NCBI RefSeq assembly: GCF_019084045.1 | Contig: NZ_JAHRED010000001.1 | Coordinates: 186,001-250,000, forward strand | Direction of reading: 5' to 3' | Length of the DNA stretch: 64,000 bases | From: Paeniglutamicibacter quisquiliarum | Lineage (GTDB): Bacteria; Actinomycetota; Actinomycetes; Actinomycetales; Micrococcaceae | Part shown: positions 25,900-34,786 of the stretch, in pieces | Layout of the letters: each line of letters opens with the position of its first letter | Numbering within the stretch: the stretch's first letter is position 1 | The notes under the pieces: model-generated | The model's input: only the letters and a program-made list of their open reading frames with translations | The model's database searches: none | Told to the model about the DNA's origin: nothing | Made by a program: the position numbers and the translations under genes

Positions 25900-26310
25900 T
25901 TAGAGCTTGTCGATCCAGGTGTCTTCTTCGCGATCATCCCAGGCCGAGTTCTGTGTCGTCTCGACCCGCCGCCCGGTTCTGTCGATGTGGCTGAGAATGG
26001 CCATCACCTCTCGAGAAAACAACTGGCGGATGTTCTCCACTTGTCGCCCGGTGCTCTCTTGGATGATTTGCTGCCGTTCGTCCATTGAGGTGATTGCGGC
26101 GCCTTCGAAGGCAGACCGAAGCTGCTCGATTTGGCGTGGACTGATTGGCGAATCCGGGCTCGCGGCGGTGGCGGGCTTGGCGCCGGGTAAATCGAAAAGT
26201 CCATCGTGCGGCAACGTGACCAGTCCTAGGATCGGGAATATGGCGTAAGGCAATATTCTAGCGGCGGATGCCGCCCTCGAGTTACTTACGCAAGATGGTG
26301 TAGATCCCAT
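25900..26310 (-). CDS. Small hypothetical protein downstream of the GIY-YIG gene
   Basis: The stretch from about residue 20 onward has coding-like composition: a short hydrophobic segment (LPYAIFPILGLVTLP), then a hydrophilic, Glu/Arg-rich helical part (ISPRQIEQLRSAFEG, MDERQQIIQESTGRQ) ending DDREEDTWIDKL. The start is uncertain: an ATG at 26310 overlaps the GIY-YIG gene by 29 bp, and a TTG at 26253 lies just after it; neither has a good ribosome site. Not recognised. The tight link to the GIY-YIG gene suggests a partner or a broken C-terminal extension of it. Confidence 0.45.
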   Translation of the reverse strand: MGSTPSCVSNSRAASAARILPYAIFPILGLVTLPHDGLFDLPGAKPATAASPDSPISPRQIEQLRSAFEGAAITSMDERQQIIQESTGRQVENIRQLFSREVMAILSHIDRTGRRVETTQNSAWDDREEDTWIDKL

Positions 26311-27241
26311 TGCTGACGTTGATCTGAAGGCGCTCGTTGCGCTCCCGCAGTCCACGCATGTAGTCAACGCCCACGCCTAGGGTCCCGGAACGAGAGCCGT
26401 TGGGTCGCCAGGGAGCATCGATCATGACACCACCGAGGACGACCTTGAGCTGGGCGGCCATATCAGGGAAGGCATGTTTGGACACAGCCGGGATGCGAAG
26501 GTAGCTCCGCGTCCGATCCTTGTCTGTCACTGGTTGCGATTGGACCCTCAACTCGGCGGCCGAGGAATCGGTGGTTCTTGGCACAGTGGTCGTTTGTTCG
26601 ACGGGTTTCGTGGCAGATTGGTTTGCCACTGCCTGCGCGGGAACCTTGTAATTCGACAATCCGTGGCGCTTGTGGAGGCCTTTTGCCACGTCGACATTGG
26701 CAAAGGGAGCAACTCTTTCAGTATCAAACAACTGACGCCGGTGAGCAGGATCGATACTGGTCGCAAATGCAGAGATTATGGATTGTTCACGAGTCGAGAC
26801 TTCGTCGCACGGCGCAAAGTGGACGTACAACCGATCAAGACCTTCAAGAGTCTTCAGCCACCAACCACCAGCATGCGGCGCGCGAGCGCCCAGCTTGGTG
26901 GAGTAGTACTGACCAACTCGGGTGCGAATCGACGTGCCCGCCATGCCGATGTAGAGGACTGGTTCGTTCGGGAGCCAAAAACTCCCAATCCGTTCGGCCA
27001 ATGTGCTCGGAGTTGCGAGAGCGCCGTCGATGCATGTCGCTGGGCAGACTGACAGGAGTTCGGCGTAGGCCGAGGGCGAAGGTATATAGCTACCTTTGGT
27101 CACGTTTGTGGCCTCCGAGTCGGAGGACCAACTGACGCAGTAGATGCCTGGAACGTTTGGAAGAGTCCGTTCGCCCCATTTGACGACGCCGGTTGGAATT
27201 AGATCTGCGGCTGCAAATAGCTCGCGAATTGATAGTGGCAC
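26282..27241 (-). CDS. Protein with N-terminal GIY-YIG nuclease-like domain
   Basis: A 319-residue protein (GTG start). The GIY (32-34, in VPGIYCVSW) and YIG (97-99, in VLYIGMAGTSIRTRVGQYY) motifs, an Arg after YIG and a downstream Glu in STREQSII match a GIY-YIG endonuclease core, with a long insert between the two strands. Residues about 200-240 are a low-complexity Ser/Thr/Gln linker; the C-terminal 80 residues contain Trp/Arg-rich sequence of unknown fold. It is divergent from a DUF262/HNH gene, so two nuclease-type genes share a 155-bp promoter region. A stand-alone GIY-YIG in such an island may act as a restriction or homing-type nuclease. Confidence 0.7.
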   Translation of the reverse strand: MPLSIRELFAAADLIPTGVVKWGERTLPNVPGIYCVSWSSDSEATNVTKGSYIPSPSAYAELLSVCPATCIDGALATPSTLAERIGSFWLPNEPVLYIGMAGTSIRTRVGQYYSTKLGARAPHAGGWWLKTLEGLDRLYVHFAPCDEVSTREQSIISAFATSIDPAHRRQLFDTERVAPFANVDVAKGLHKRHGLSNYKVPAQAVANQSATKPVEQTTTVPRTTDSSAAELRVQSQPVTDKDRTRSYLRIPAVSKHAFPDMAAQLKVVLGGVMIDAPWRPNGSRSGTLGVGVDYMRGLRERNERLQINVSNGIYTILRK

Positions 27242-27396
27242 CGTGACAATTTATCGGAAAATTCCTGCCGCTAGGGGAATCTCGTTCTCATCTGTCGAGG
27301 TATCAAGCCCAATCGGCCGGAATAGCGCTAATGTGAAGATTCAATGTCTCGGAGAGCAAGAACCGTGGCAGGAGCCTAGATTTTTTGGGGGAATTT

Positions 27397-29115
27397 GTGG
27401 AGGCATTAAACAGGGATCTCAAGAATTGGTTTCAAGCGATTGAAGGTGGCCGCCTGCGATTGCCACGTTTTCAGCGCTTCGAGGCATGGTCCCACAACGA
27501 GGTGTCTAGCCTCGTTGAGACGGTGCTTCGTAAGTTGCCGGCGGGAGCACTACTGACGCTCAGCGTAGATAACGATGAACCTTTTCTGAGCCGCGGGCTG
27601 ACAACGTCACCGCAAAGTAGTCCAGGAACCCGCGTCACGGAACACCTCTTGGACGGACAGCAGCGACTCACCGCCCTTTGGTGAGCACTGCATGACAATT
27701 ATGAATCGCGTACATATTTCATCAAGCTGGATGAAGACGAGGACGAAGACGGTGTACTTGATGGTCCGCGTGTCCTGTCGCAGTACCGCTGGGATAAAAA
27801 CGGTTCACGGTATCCACTCTGGTGCAACAACCCCACCGATGTTTTGGATCGAGGATACGTGCCTCTTCGACTCCTTAACCCGTTGACTACATCCGGACGA
27901 GATGAGTGGGTGCTTGCGGCAATGAACGATGACCACGCAAGGGCCTGGAAACTCAATTCACAGATCAGCGAGCTGGCCCACGAGGTAGCGATCTACAACA
28001 TCCCGTATTTGAGCCTGCCGGTTACAACACCCAAAGATGTAGCACTGGACGTTTTCATCAAGATGAATACGTCGTCGGTTCGCCTGAGCGCCTACGACAT
28101 CGTAGTGGCACAGTTGGAAGAAGCAACAGGGCAATCCCTGCACGATCTCGTTGAAGATTTGGAAACAGCGGTGCCTGCGGTGACGAGATACTTCGAAACC
28201 GGATCGCTCGTACTCGATGTTGCCGCTTTGCGTTCCGATCGACCCGCAACACAACGAAGTTACTCACTGCTCAACTACGAGACGCTTGCCGCTGAATGGT
28301 CACAGGTCGTAGACGGAATCAAGTGGGTCGTTGAGTTTTTGGAGTCAGAGCGTGTTTACGACAAGCAACGCCTTCCGTCTGTCACACCGATTCCCGTCCT
28401 CGCTGCCCTTGCCGAGTACATACCACTCTCATTGGATGAAGCAGGCAATGTAAGGCGGTTGCTGCGAGCCTATCTTTGGCGATCGTTCATCACCCGTCGT
28501 TATGACCAGTCAGCTTCGTCTCGTGCACTTCAGGATTTCAGAGGCCTGCGGAGACTACTGCTTGGAGAAGAAACCGACTGGACCTCGGTCCCGATTTTTG
28601 ACGAAGATATGAACCCGCTGCCGACGTCGATGGATCTCGAGTCTGCCTCATGGCCGCGCAATAGGGACGTCATTGCGAGGGGGATCCTTGCGGCCACCCT
28701 GCGCGAGGGAGCACGGGACATAGCTGACGACCAAACGGTAAATAGCGGCAATCTTGTGCATCGTGAATACCATCATCTTTTTCCGGATTCTCTGCTGAAC
28801 CAGATCGGAGCCGTTGGTCAGCAGTCTTCATATCGTGCGCTCAACTGTGCCCTCATAACGTGGTCCACCAACAGAAACATCTCCAACAAGGCACCTTTGC
28901 AATATCTGAATGACCGAGTCGACCGTTCTGATGTTGGCGAGAGTGCAATCCGGGACCGACTAGCATCCCACCTGATCCCGTATGACGAGCTGGCCTCGGC
29001 AGGGCCCTACACAGAAGATGACAAAGTCAGGCTCAGGGACGATTACCAGCGTTTCATTCATGCACGAGCTCAGCTCGTCCTGATGAGAGTGCTAAGTCTT
29101 TGTAACGGTCAGTGA
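27397..29115 (+). pseudogene. DUF262/DUF1524 (GmrSD-like, HNH) gene interrupted by one in-frame TGA
   Basis: The N-terminal part (LPRFQRFEAWSHNEV and HLLDGQQRLTALW) is the ParB-like DUF262 domain of GmrSD restriction proteins. A TGA at 27682-27684 (codon 96) interrupts it; the same frame continues immediately as ALHDNYESRTYFIKLDEDED and runs to 29115. Restoring Arg (CGA) would give the expected LTALWRALHDNY. The far C-terminus has EYHHLFPDS and NCALITWSTNRNIS, the DUF1524 His-Asn-His nuclease. The start is a GTG with GGGGGA 5 nt upstream. Single DUF262-DUF1524 proteins act against modified DNA or DNA backbone. As written the gene is a nonsense mutant; readthrough or reinitiation downstream (27844) would make only a fragment. 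Confidence 0.85.
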
Positions 29116-29490
29116 CGCCAGCAGTCGTGAAAAGGAACGGAATTAGCCACAGGGTCCCCTGCTGAGACCATATCGAACGAGGACTACGCAAGGATGCCCA
29201 GTCCATCCTGTTTCAGGGCGCGCAGCAGAGCATGCGGAATGAGGACTAACTGAGATCGACCGGCCCTCGATGTCCGGGTGGCCACTGCGGGGTTTGATCC
29301 AGATGGCGCGGGCGGGGACCACCGACACAATCATTCCCAGCGAAGAAGGTTTGCAGTAACTGCGGGCAGGCAACGGTACCGGAACTGTCAGGCGATGATC
29401 GTTCTGCCGGCCGCAGGAAGTCGCCGCGTCATCGTGAAGTCTCTATTCGGAATGAAACGAATCGTCCGGCCGGTCCAGTAACCTGGCAGG
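29116..29490. other. Gap upstream of the DUF3427 helicase
   Basis: A 375-bp stretch with no recognised gene or RNA. Composition is mixed and several short frames are open, so it may be a decayed remnant. The promoter of the gene at 29491 should lie near its end; none was assigned. Confidence 0.35.
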
Positions 29491-32400
29491 ATGGACAACC
29501 GTGAAGCAAATAGCGCTTTCGACTTGGGTGAAGGAATTTTCGAGAGTCTGATTACGGATCATCTGGCTGGTCGGTTGCAATCCTTGACCGGATACACGCG
29601 CTTCGTGGAATCGGTCAACGCCGAAACTGCCCCGGGTGAATTGGCTCGATTTCTTGGCCATGCGATTGAGGCACGATTAAGCGCGCTTGAACCTGACCAG
29701 ATGATTGCGTTGACCAACCAGCTTCTCGCCATTGTCGGGCACACCGAAGATGTGCTTCCAGGTCCCCAGAAACTTATGAAGCTGCAACGCGACGATGGTG
29801 TCCGTACTCGCTCGTTCAAACGACCGCAGACCTCATTGAGCTCGGCTGCCCTGCTCACAAACAGCCGCGAAGATCCGCAATTGGCCGCCGAACTGCGAGC
29901 CGAACTCTCCTCAGCGGATCGCGTTGATCTGTTGTGCGCTTTCATCAAATGGGAAGGCTTGCGACTCCTTTCAGAATCGCTCGAGGTACTCAAGGATTAC
30001 GGCATCCCGATACGGGTCATCACCACGACCTATATGGGCGCAACCCAACGCCACGCCATTGACGAACTAGTTCGTCGATTCGGCGCAGAAGTCCGCATCA
30101 ACTACGAGACCAATGCGACCCGGCTCCACGCCAAGGCCTGGATGTTCCACCGGAATTCCGGATTCGACACCGCTTACGTCGGGAGCTCCAACCTCAGCCG
30201 TCCGGCACTGCTTGACGGGCTCGAATGGAATGTCCGGCTCTCTGGCGTGGCGACTCCCGGTCTCCTGCAAAAGTTCTCGATGACATTCGACAGCTACTGG
30301 GAAGACGACGCCTTCGTTCCCTACGATCCGGAGAAGGATGCAGAGCGCCTGGACGCAGCATTGAAGCGGGCAGGTGGAACCACGGCAGAACGGATGCTCG
30401 GATCCACCGGGCTCGAAGTGCTTCCGTTATTGCACCAAAAGGAAATGCTGGAAGAACTCGAGGCTGCCCGTACCAACCGCAACGAACATCGGAACTTGGT
30501 GGTTGCCGCGACGGGGACCGGCAAGACCGTGCTCGCAGCGCTGGATTACAAACGCCTGTGCGAAGCCGCAGGCCGGGAACTTACGCTCTTGTTCGTGGCG
30601 CACCGCAAGGAGATCCTCGAGCAATCGCTCAAAACGTATCGCAAGGTCCTGGGTAAGGGCTCCTTCGGAGAACTGTTCGTGGATGGACAAAAACCGGAGG
30701 CCTGGAAACAGGTGTTCGCCAGTGTCCAGTCTCTGGCCGCCTTCGGGCGCTCCAAGGTCGAACCGCGAACCTTTGAAATTGTGGTGATCGACGAGTTCCA
30801 CCATGCCGAGGCATCCTCGTACCGCCGGCTCATCGAGCATCTGAATCCTATCGAGCTCCTTGGACTTACGGCAACGCCCGAACGCGGCGACGGCATCAAT
30901 GTTGCCGACACTTACTTTGACGGCAGGATTGCCTCGGAGCTGCGCCTCTGGGATGCCTTGGACGCCGACCTGTTGGTTCCCTTCCACTACTTCGGTGTGG
31001 CAGACGACGTCGACCTCACCGCTATCGAATGGAGGCGCGGCTCCTACGACCTGGAACAACTCAGCAATGTGTACACGGGTAATGACATTCGTGCACTGAA
31101 GATCATCAACGAACTTCGTGACAAGGTGCTCAGCACGTCCATGATGCGTGCACTTGGTTTCTGCGTCTCGGTCCAGCACGCGCACTACATGGCGAAGGTC
31201 TTCAACGAGGCGGGAATCCCATCGGTGGCCGTGTCGGGAATATCAACCACCGAGGAACGCGAGGGAGCGCTGGCCAAGCTGCGTGCCCGCGAACTGAACT
31301 GCATCTTTGCCGTTGACCTCTTCAACGAGGGTCTCGACGTACCGGAGATCGACACCATCCTCCTGCTGCGTCCCACGCAGAGCTCGACGATCTTCCTCCA
31401 ACAACTCGGACGCGGACTGCGTCGCGCCGACGACAAGGCGGTGCTCACCGTGCTTGACTTCATTGGACAGCAACGCAGGGAATTCCGCTTCGACGTCAAG
31501 TACCGCGCTCTACTGGATGTGCCACGGAAGAAGCTCGAACGCATCATCGATGATGGTGCGCCCGGGTTGCCCTCGGGCTGCCAGCTGATGCTCGATCGGG
31601 TGGCGCGTAATATCGTGCTGGAAAATATTCGTTCGCAGCTCAAGCTGAACAAACGTGCGCTGATTCGTGACATCAAGTCCCATGGGCTGATCGGACTGGA
31701 TGACTATCTCGAGGAGTCCGGCCGAGACGTCAAAGATGTCTACCGCAAGACGGGGGATTCGTGGACCGATCTGATCCGTGGAGCCGGCTTGATCTCATCG
31801 CGTTCTCCCTGGGAGGAAGGTCTTGTCGTATTCGGTGATGTCCAGCGTGATGAGGAACGCGATCTGCTCAAGCGGGTCACTCGCTTCCTCCATGTTGACG
31901 ACGCCGAGCGTGCTGATGCTTATTCGGCGCTGCTTTCCAAAGATGCACCGCGTTACGCGGAGTCGGAGCCGCGGATCCAGATATTTGCGCGCATGTTGTT
32001 CTATACGTTTTGGGACGACGGCGGTGGATTCGACTCCTATGACCAAGGGCTGAATCAGATTCGTGCAAATGGGTATCTGGTTGAAGAGCTGCGTGCCGCG
32101 TTTGCACGCGGTGTGGACCGTAGCGCTCATGCGCCGAAGGGACTTCCTCTTGGGCTGCAACAGATTCCACTTTACTCGCATGCCACGTACTGGCGGTCTG
32201 AAGTCCTTGCGGCACTTGAGTACGGTTCTTTGGAACAGGGAAAGGGGGTCAACCACCGGGAGGGGGTGGCATGGTGTCCGGAGACGAGCACCGATGCGCT
32301 CTTCGTGACGCTGGACAAGGATGAAACGGTCCACAACCCAAACACGCTTTACAAGGATTATGCGATCAGTCCACGGCTCTTTCACTGGGAATCGCAGAAC

Positions 32401-32643
32401 GCTACCAGTCCAACCAGCCCGACCGGCCAGCGCTACTTGAACCGTAAAGAGCACGCTTCACACATCTTGCTCTTTACCCGTGACGCTTCGAAGGACATTG
32501 ATGGCCTCGTCTTGCCATTCACGTGCTTGGGCGCAGTCGACTACGTGAAGCACCAAGGCTCCAAGCCCATCGCCATCACTTGGAACCTGCATCGAGAGAT
32601 GCCGGTCGGTGTATTCACGTCGGCGAACTCCGTGGCACGCTAA
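29491..32643 (+). CDS. PLD nuclease-SF2 helicase-DUF3427 restriction-like protein
   Basis: A 1050-residue protein with three parts. Residues about 120-270 form a phospholipase D-type nuclease domain with the half-motif RLHAKAWMFHR ... YVGSSNLS. Residues about 310-690 are an SF2 helicase: ATGTGKTVLAA, VVIDEFHHAEASS, LGLTATPERGDG, FLQQLGRGLRR. The remaining 350 residues match the DUF3427 layout found at the C-terminus of such predicted restriction enzymes (ATSPTSPTGQRYLNRKEH). This three-part protein is known as a stand-alone defence factor. It has no methylase neighbour. Confidence 0.88.
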   Translation: MDNREANSAFDLGEGIFESLITDHLAGRLQSLTGYTRFVESVNAETAPGELARFLGHAIEARLSALEPDQMIALTNQLLAIVGHTEDVLPGPQKLMKLQRDDGVRTRSFKRPQTSLSSAALLTNSREDPQLAAELRAELSSADRVDLLCAFIKWEGLRLLSESLEVLKDYGIPIRVITTTYMGATQRHAIDELVRRFGAEVRINYETNATRLHAKAWMFHRNSGFDTAYVGSSNLSRPALLDGLEWNVRLSGVATPGLLQKFSMTFDSYWEDDAFVPYDPEKDAERLDAALKRAGGTTAERMLGSTGLEVLPLLHQKEMLEELEAARTNRNEHRNLVVAATGTGKTVLAALDYKRLCEAAGRELTLLFVAHRKEILEQSLKTYRKVLGKGSFGELFVDGQKPEAWKQVFASVQSLAAFGRSKVEPRTFEIVVIDEFHHAEASSYRRLIEHLNPIELLGLTATPERGDGINVADTYFDGRIASELRLWDALDADLLVPFHYFGVADDVDLTAIEWRRGSYDLEQLSNVYTGNDIRALKIINELRDKVLSTSMMRALGFCVSVQHAHYMAKVFNEAGIPSVAVSGISTTEEREGALAKLRARELNCIFAVDLFNEGLDVPEIDTILLLRPTQSSTIFLQQLGRGLRRADDKAVLTVLDFIGQQRREFRFDVKYRALLDVPRKKLERIIDDGAPGLPSGCQLMLDRVARNIVLENIRSQLKLNKRALIRDIKSHGLIGLDDYLEESGRDVKDVYRKTGDSWTDLIRGAGLISSRSPWEEGLVVFGDVQRDEERDLLKRVTRFLHVDDAERADAYSALLSKDAPRYAESEPRIQIFARMLFYTFWDDGGGFDSYDQGLNQIRANGYLVEELRAAFARGVDRSAHAPKGLPLGLQQIPLYSHATYWRSEVLAALEYGSLEQGKGVNHREGVAWCPETSTDALFVTLDKDETVHNPNTLYKDYAISPRLFHWESQNATSPTSPTGQRYLNRKEHASHILLFTRDASKDIDGLVLPFTCLGAVDYVKHQGSKPIAITWNLHREMPVGVFTSANSVAR

Positions 32644-32796
32644 TGACTATTCTTGCCCATTCGGGCAACCTAGGAAAGGGTTGGCAACCAAACCTGTAAG
32701 TCTATGTTTTGGTACCCATAAGTGGTTAGCATGATTCACCGAATGAACCTCGTTGAGCATTGAGTCCCCTTGAAGCCCAGATCAGTCAGCATGCTC

Positions 32797-32825
32797 TTGA
32801 ATACTTTTAGTAAAAGTGATATAAG
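32797..32825 (+). promoter_or_regulatory. Promoter of the zinc-ribbon gene
   Basis: TTGAAT (32797-32802) and TATAAG (32820-32825) with the ideal 17-bp spacer, giving a start near 32832 and a 30-nt leader before the ATG at 32862. The surrounding DNA is A/T-rich for this genome. Confidence 0.6.
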
Positions 32826-32861
32826 GAATTTTCATACGGAAAACTAAGTCAGGATTGATTT

Positions 32862-33650
32862 ATGACTACGTTCCGCCGGCGCGGTCACTACCGAAGAGGA
32901 CCAAATGGTCAACAAGTATGGGTATCTGAGCACTTCGTGACTAGAACTGGTTCGCTGACGACCGGACGCACCTATTCCAAATCGATGCGACAAGTGGCAT
33001 CGCCTTCAAGAAGTCTGGCAGCGATGCCGAGGCCGATCGCAAGATCGAACGTGGTTAGGTCGTCAGGGCTTACCTGCTGGTTGAATCCGAATGCATTCTG
33101 TCCCGTGTGTGGAGCGAAGGTTTACTTCTATGCGAATGAATTTGGCAGTCGTGTCTACTTCGACGAAATTGGACCGCCCTGGCCCAAACATCCATGCACG
33201 GATACACGAGATGCGCGGGATGCAGGGTTTGATCGCGACAGGGCGTTGATGCTTAGGGCGACCCGGATAGAACCAGTGCGGTTTGCGGATTCTGTAGGTC
33301 GTAAGAAACTGGCGGAAGCGCGTCGGAGTTATGCCGAAAAAGGCGCGACTACCCCCAACTACTTCGACAGCCATATCGAGGCCCTTGCTTACGAAGTTGA
33401 ATCTGTTGCTAGAAATGAGGGGACTGCTCAGATTTGCCTTCGGGAACTCTATAAAAGGTCTCCCTCCGAATTCTGGGGAACGGGTAGTCCGATCGTTCCT
33501 GACGTCGGACAAATCGTGTTTGTTTATGCCGGAGAACTTTCATATTTGGAAGTTGACAGGATGAGGGTTGTGCGCATTTCTGTCAAGTTCCTTTTCCTTG
33601 CCAACAAGAAGACCTTTTTGGAACGAATGCGTATTCGTTTTGATCGCTAA
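32862..33650 (+). CDS. Hypothetical protein with a zinc-ribbon-like CxxC
   Basis: A 262-residue soluble protein. The N-terminus is Arg/Gly/Trp-rich (FRRRGHYRRGPNGQQVWVS), a pattern seen on many uncharacterised bacterial proteins. A central FCPVCGAKVYFYANEFGSR gives one CxxC pair; a His-Cys (KHPCTD) some 30 residues later could complete a metal site. The C-terminal 100 residues have no recognisable motif. No function can be given. Codon use is looser and more A/T-ending than the chromosomal flanks, in line with horizontal transfer. A clear promoter precedes it, so it is probably transcribed alone. Confidence 0.65.
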   Translation: MTTFRRRGHYRRGPNGQQVWVSEHFVTRTGSLTTGRTYSKSMRQVASPSRSLAAMPRPIARSNVVRSSGLTCWLNPNAFCPVCGAKVYFYANEFGSRVYFDEIGPPWPKHPCTDTRDARDAGFDRDRALMLRATRIEPVRFADSVGRKKLAEARRSYAEKGATTPNYFDSHIEALAYEVESVARNEGTAQICLRELYKRSPSEFWGTGSPIVPDVGQIVFVYAGELSYLEVDRMRVVRISVKFLFLANKKTFLERMRIRFDR

Positions 33651-33820
33651 CGATCTTGTGTCCTTCTTTCTGACCGGCTCAAGAAGTCTGCCAAAGCGAG
33701 CGAGTCGGTGAACAACGCGCTTCGGCGGTTGACCCTGCTGTAAAAGAACGAATGGGCACGCAACGGCACCGCTACGCACCATTGGCGTACCTGCAGGCAG
33801 GGCTCGCCACGTGATCCGGG

Positions 33821-33925
33821 GATGCGGGCCACAACTACTTCGGGATCTACACCATCGTGTTACTGCTGGTGGTGGGAGCTTTCACGGTGCTCACGGTGCG
33901 CGAGACTCGCGGCTTCGGGTTTTAG
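33821..33925 (+). pseudogene. C-terminal remnant of an MFS transporter
   Basis: Thirty-four residues ending in a stop read DAGHNYFGIYTIVLLLVVG and VLTVRETRGFGF: one last transmembrane helix and the short VRETR tail usual at the C-terminus of MHS-type transporters. Nothing upstream (33651-33820) continues it. It lies before an IclR remnant, so the ancestral order was probably transporter then regulator. Confidence 0.65.
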
Positions 33926-34054
33926 CCAGGACCTGCACACGATGCCAAGACGGGAGGGGGTGGATGAACCGGCCGGTTCCCCAAAGCAGCATTGGGCCTC
34001 CGGCGCGTAGGACCATGGAAGTAGGTGCCGAGCTATCCAGCTGGTCTACCGAGG

Positions 34055-34653
34055 CCTTGCGCTGCAGGATGAGCAGCATCGCTATTGCGCCGGACCGAAC
34101 CTGTTGCCGGACACCCACAAAGCGCCGTGCGCAAACTCGTCGCGCAGGTACGCCCGCGTCTTAAGCAGTTGGCTGCCGCAGTGGGGGAGACCGTGAACCT
34201 GGTGGAGCGGGTGGGAACGAGCTCTCGGTTTCTGTTCAGTGTCGAAGGGCCGCAGCTGTTGCGGATCGGGAACCGTGCCGGAACGGTGCTGCCCACACAT
34301 ACGTCCTCTGGTGGCCAAGCGGCGTTGGCCCTGCTCTCCGCGTCTGCGGTGGCTCAGCTCTATCAGGGGAGGGTCACCCAACGCGCCGGCGGCACGCTTG
34401 GTGCCGAAGAGCTGGCCAGGCTGCAAGGCGAACTGGCGGGGGGGTGCAGGAACGCGGCTACGCCTTGAACATCGGCCTGACCGAACCGGACCTAGCCGCC
34501 GTCGGCGCGGCGGTAGGTCAAGCGAATCGTCCACGTGTTCTGGCCCTGTCATTGAGCGTCCCGATATCCCGCGCCGAGGCATTGCAACGCCCCTACGTGA
34601 TTTCCAATTTGCTGGCTTCCTGCCGAGGAATTCGCAACGAGCTCAACTGCTAA
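34055..34653 (+). pseudogene. IclR-family regulator remnant, copy 1 (5' truncated, frameshifted)
   Basis: LQDEQHRYCAGPNLL resembles the wing end of an IclR DNA-binding domain. In another frame AVRKLVAQVRPRLKQLAAAVG, ETVNLVERVG and HTSSGGQAALALLSA are the effector domain. A second shift occurs in a run of seven G (34438-34444), after which QERGYALNIGLTEPDLAAV and VISNLLASCRGIRNEL finish the family's C-terminus. Start and HTH are missing. Clearly non-functional. A related copy lies at 38560. Confidence 0.8.
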
Positions 34654-34728
34654 AGGCCTCGCGGTGGACGCAATGCCCTCATGTGCAACCTGGGCCGCCG
34701 AGTCACCCAAGGGGCCAACCGTTCTATG
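34294..34728 (+). repeat. Direct repeat, left copy (IclR 3' end and following DNA)
   Basis: From about 34294 to 34728 the sequence matches 38560-38988 in the same orientation, including the IclR 3' end, the shared TGCTAAAGGCCTCGCGGTGG stretch after its stop and the following 80 bp. By eye the last 300 bp are roughly 85-90% identical, with more divergence and small gaps before that. The two copies enclose the macro-SIR2/NERD-helicase cassette. Confidence 0.8.
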
Positions 34729-34786
34729 TCTCGAATCAAAGTTGGGCAACTAATCACAAAATTGATGCGCGGTCAGGATTTTACGG

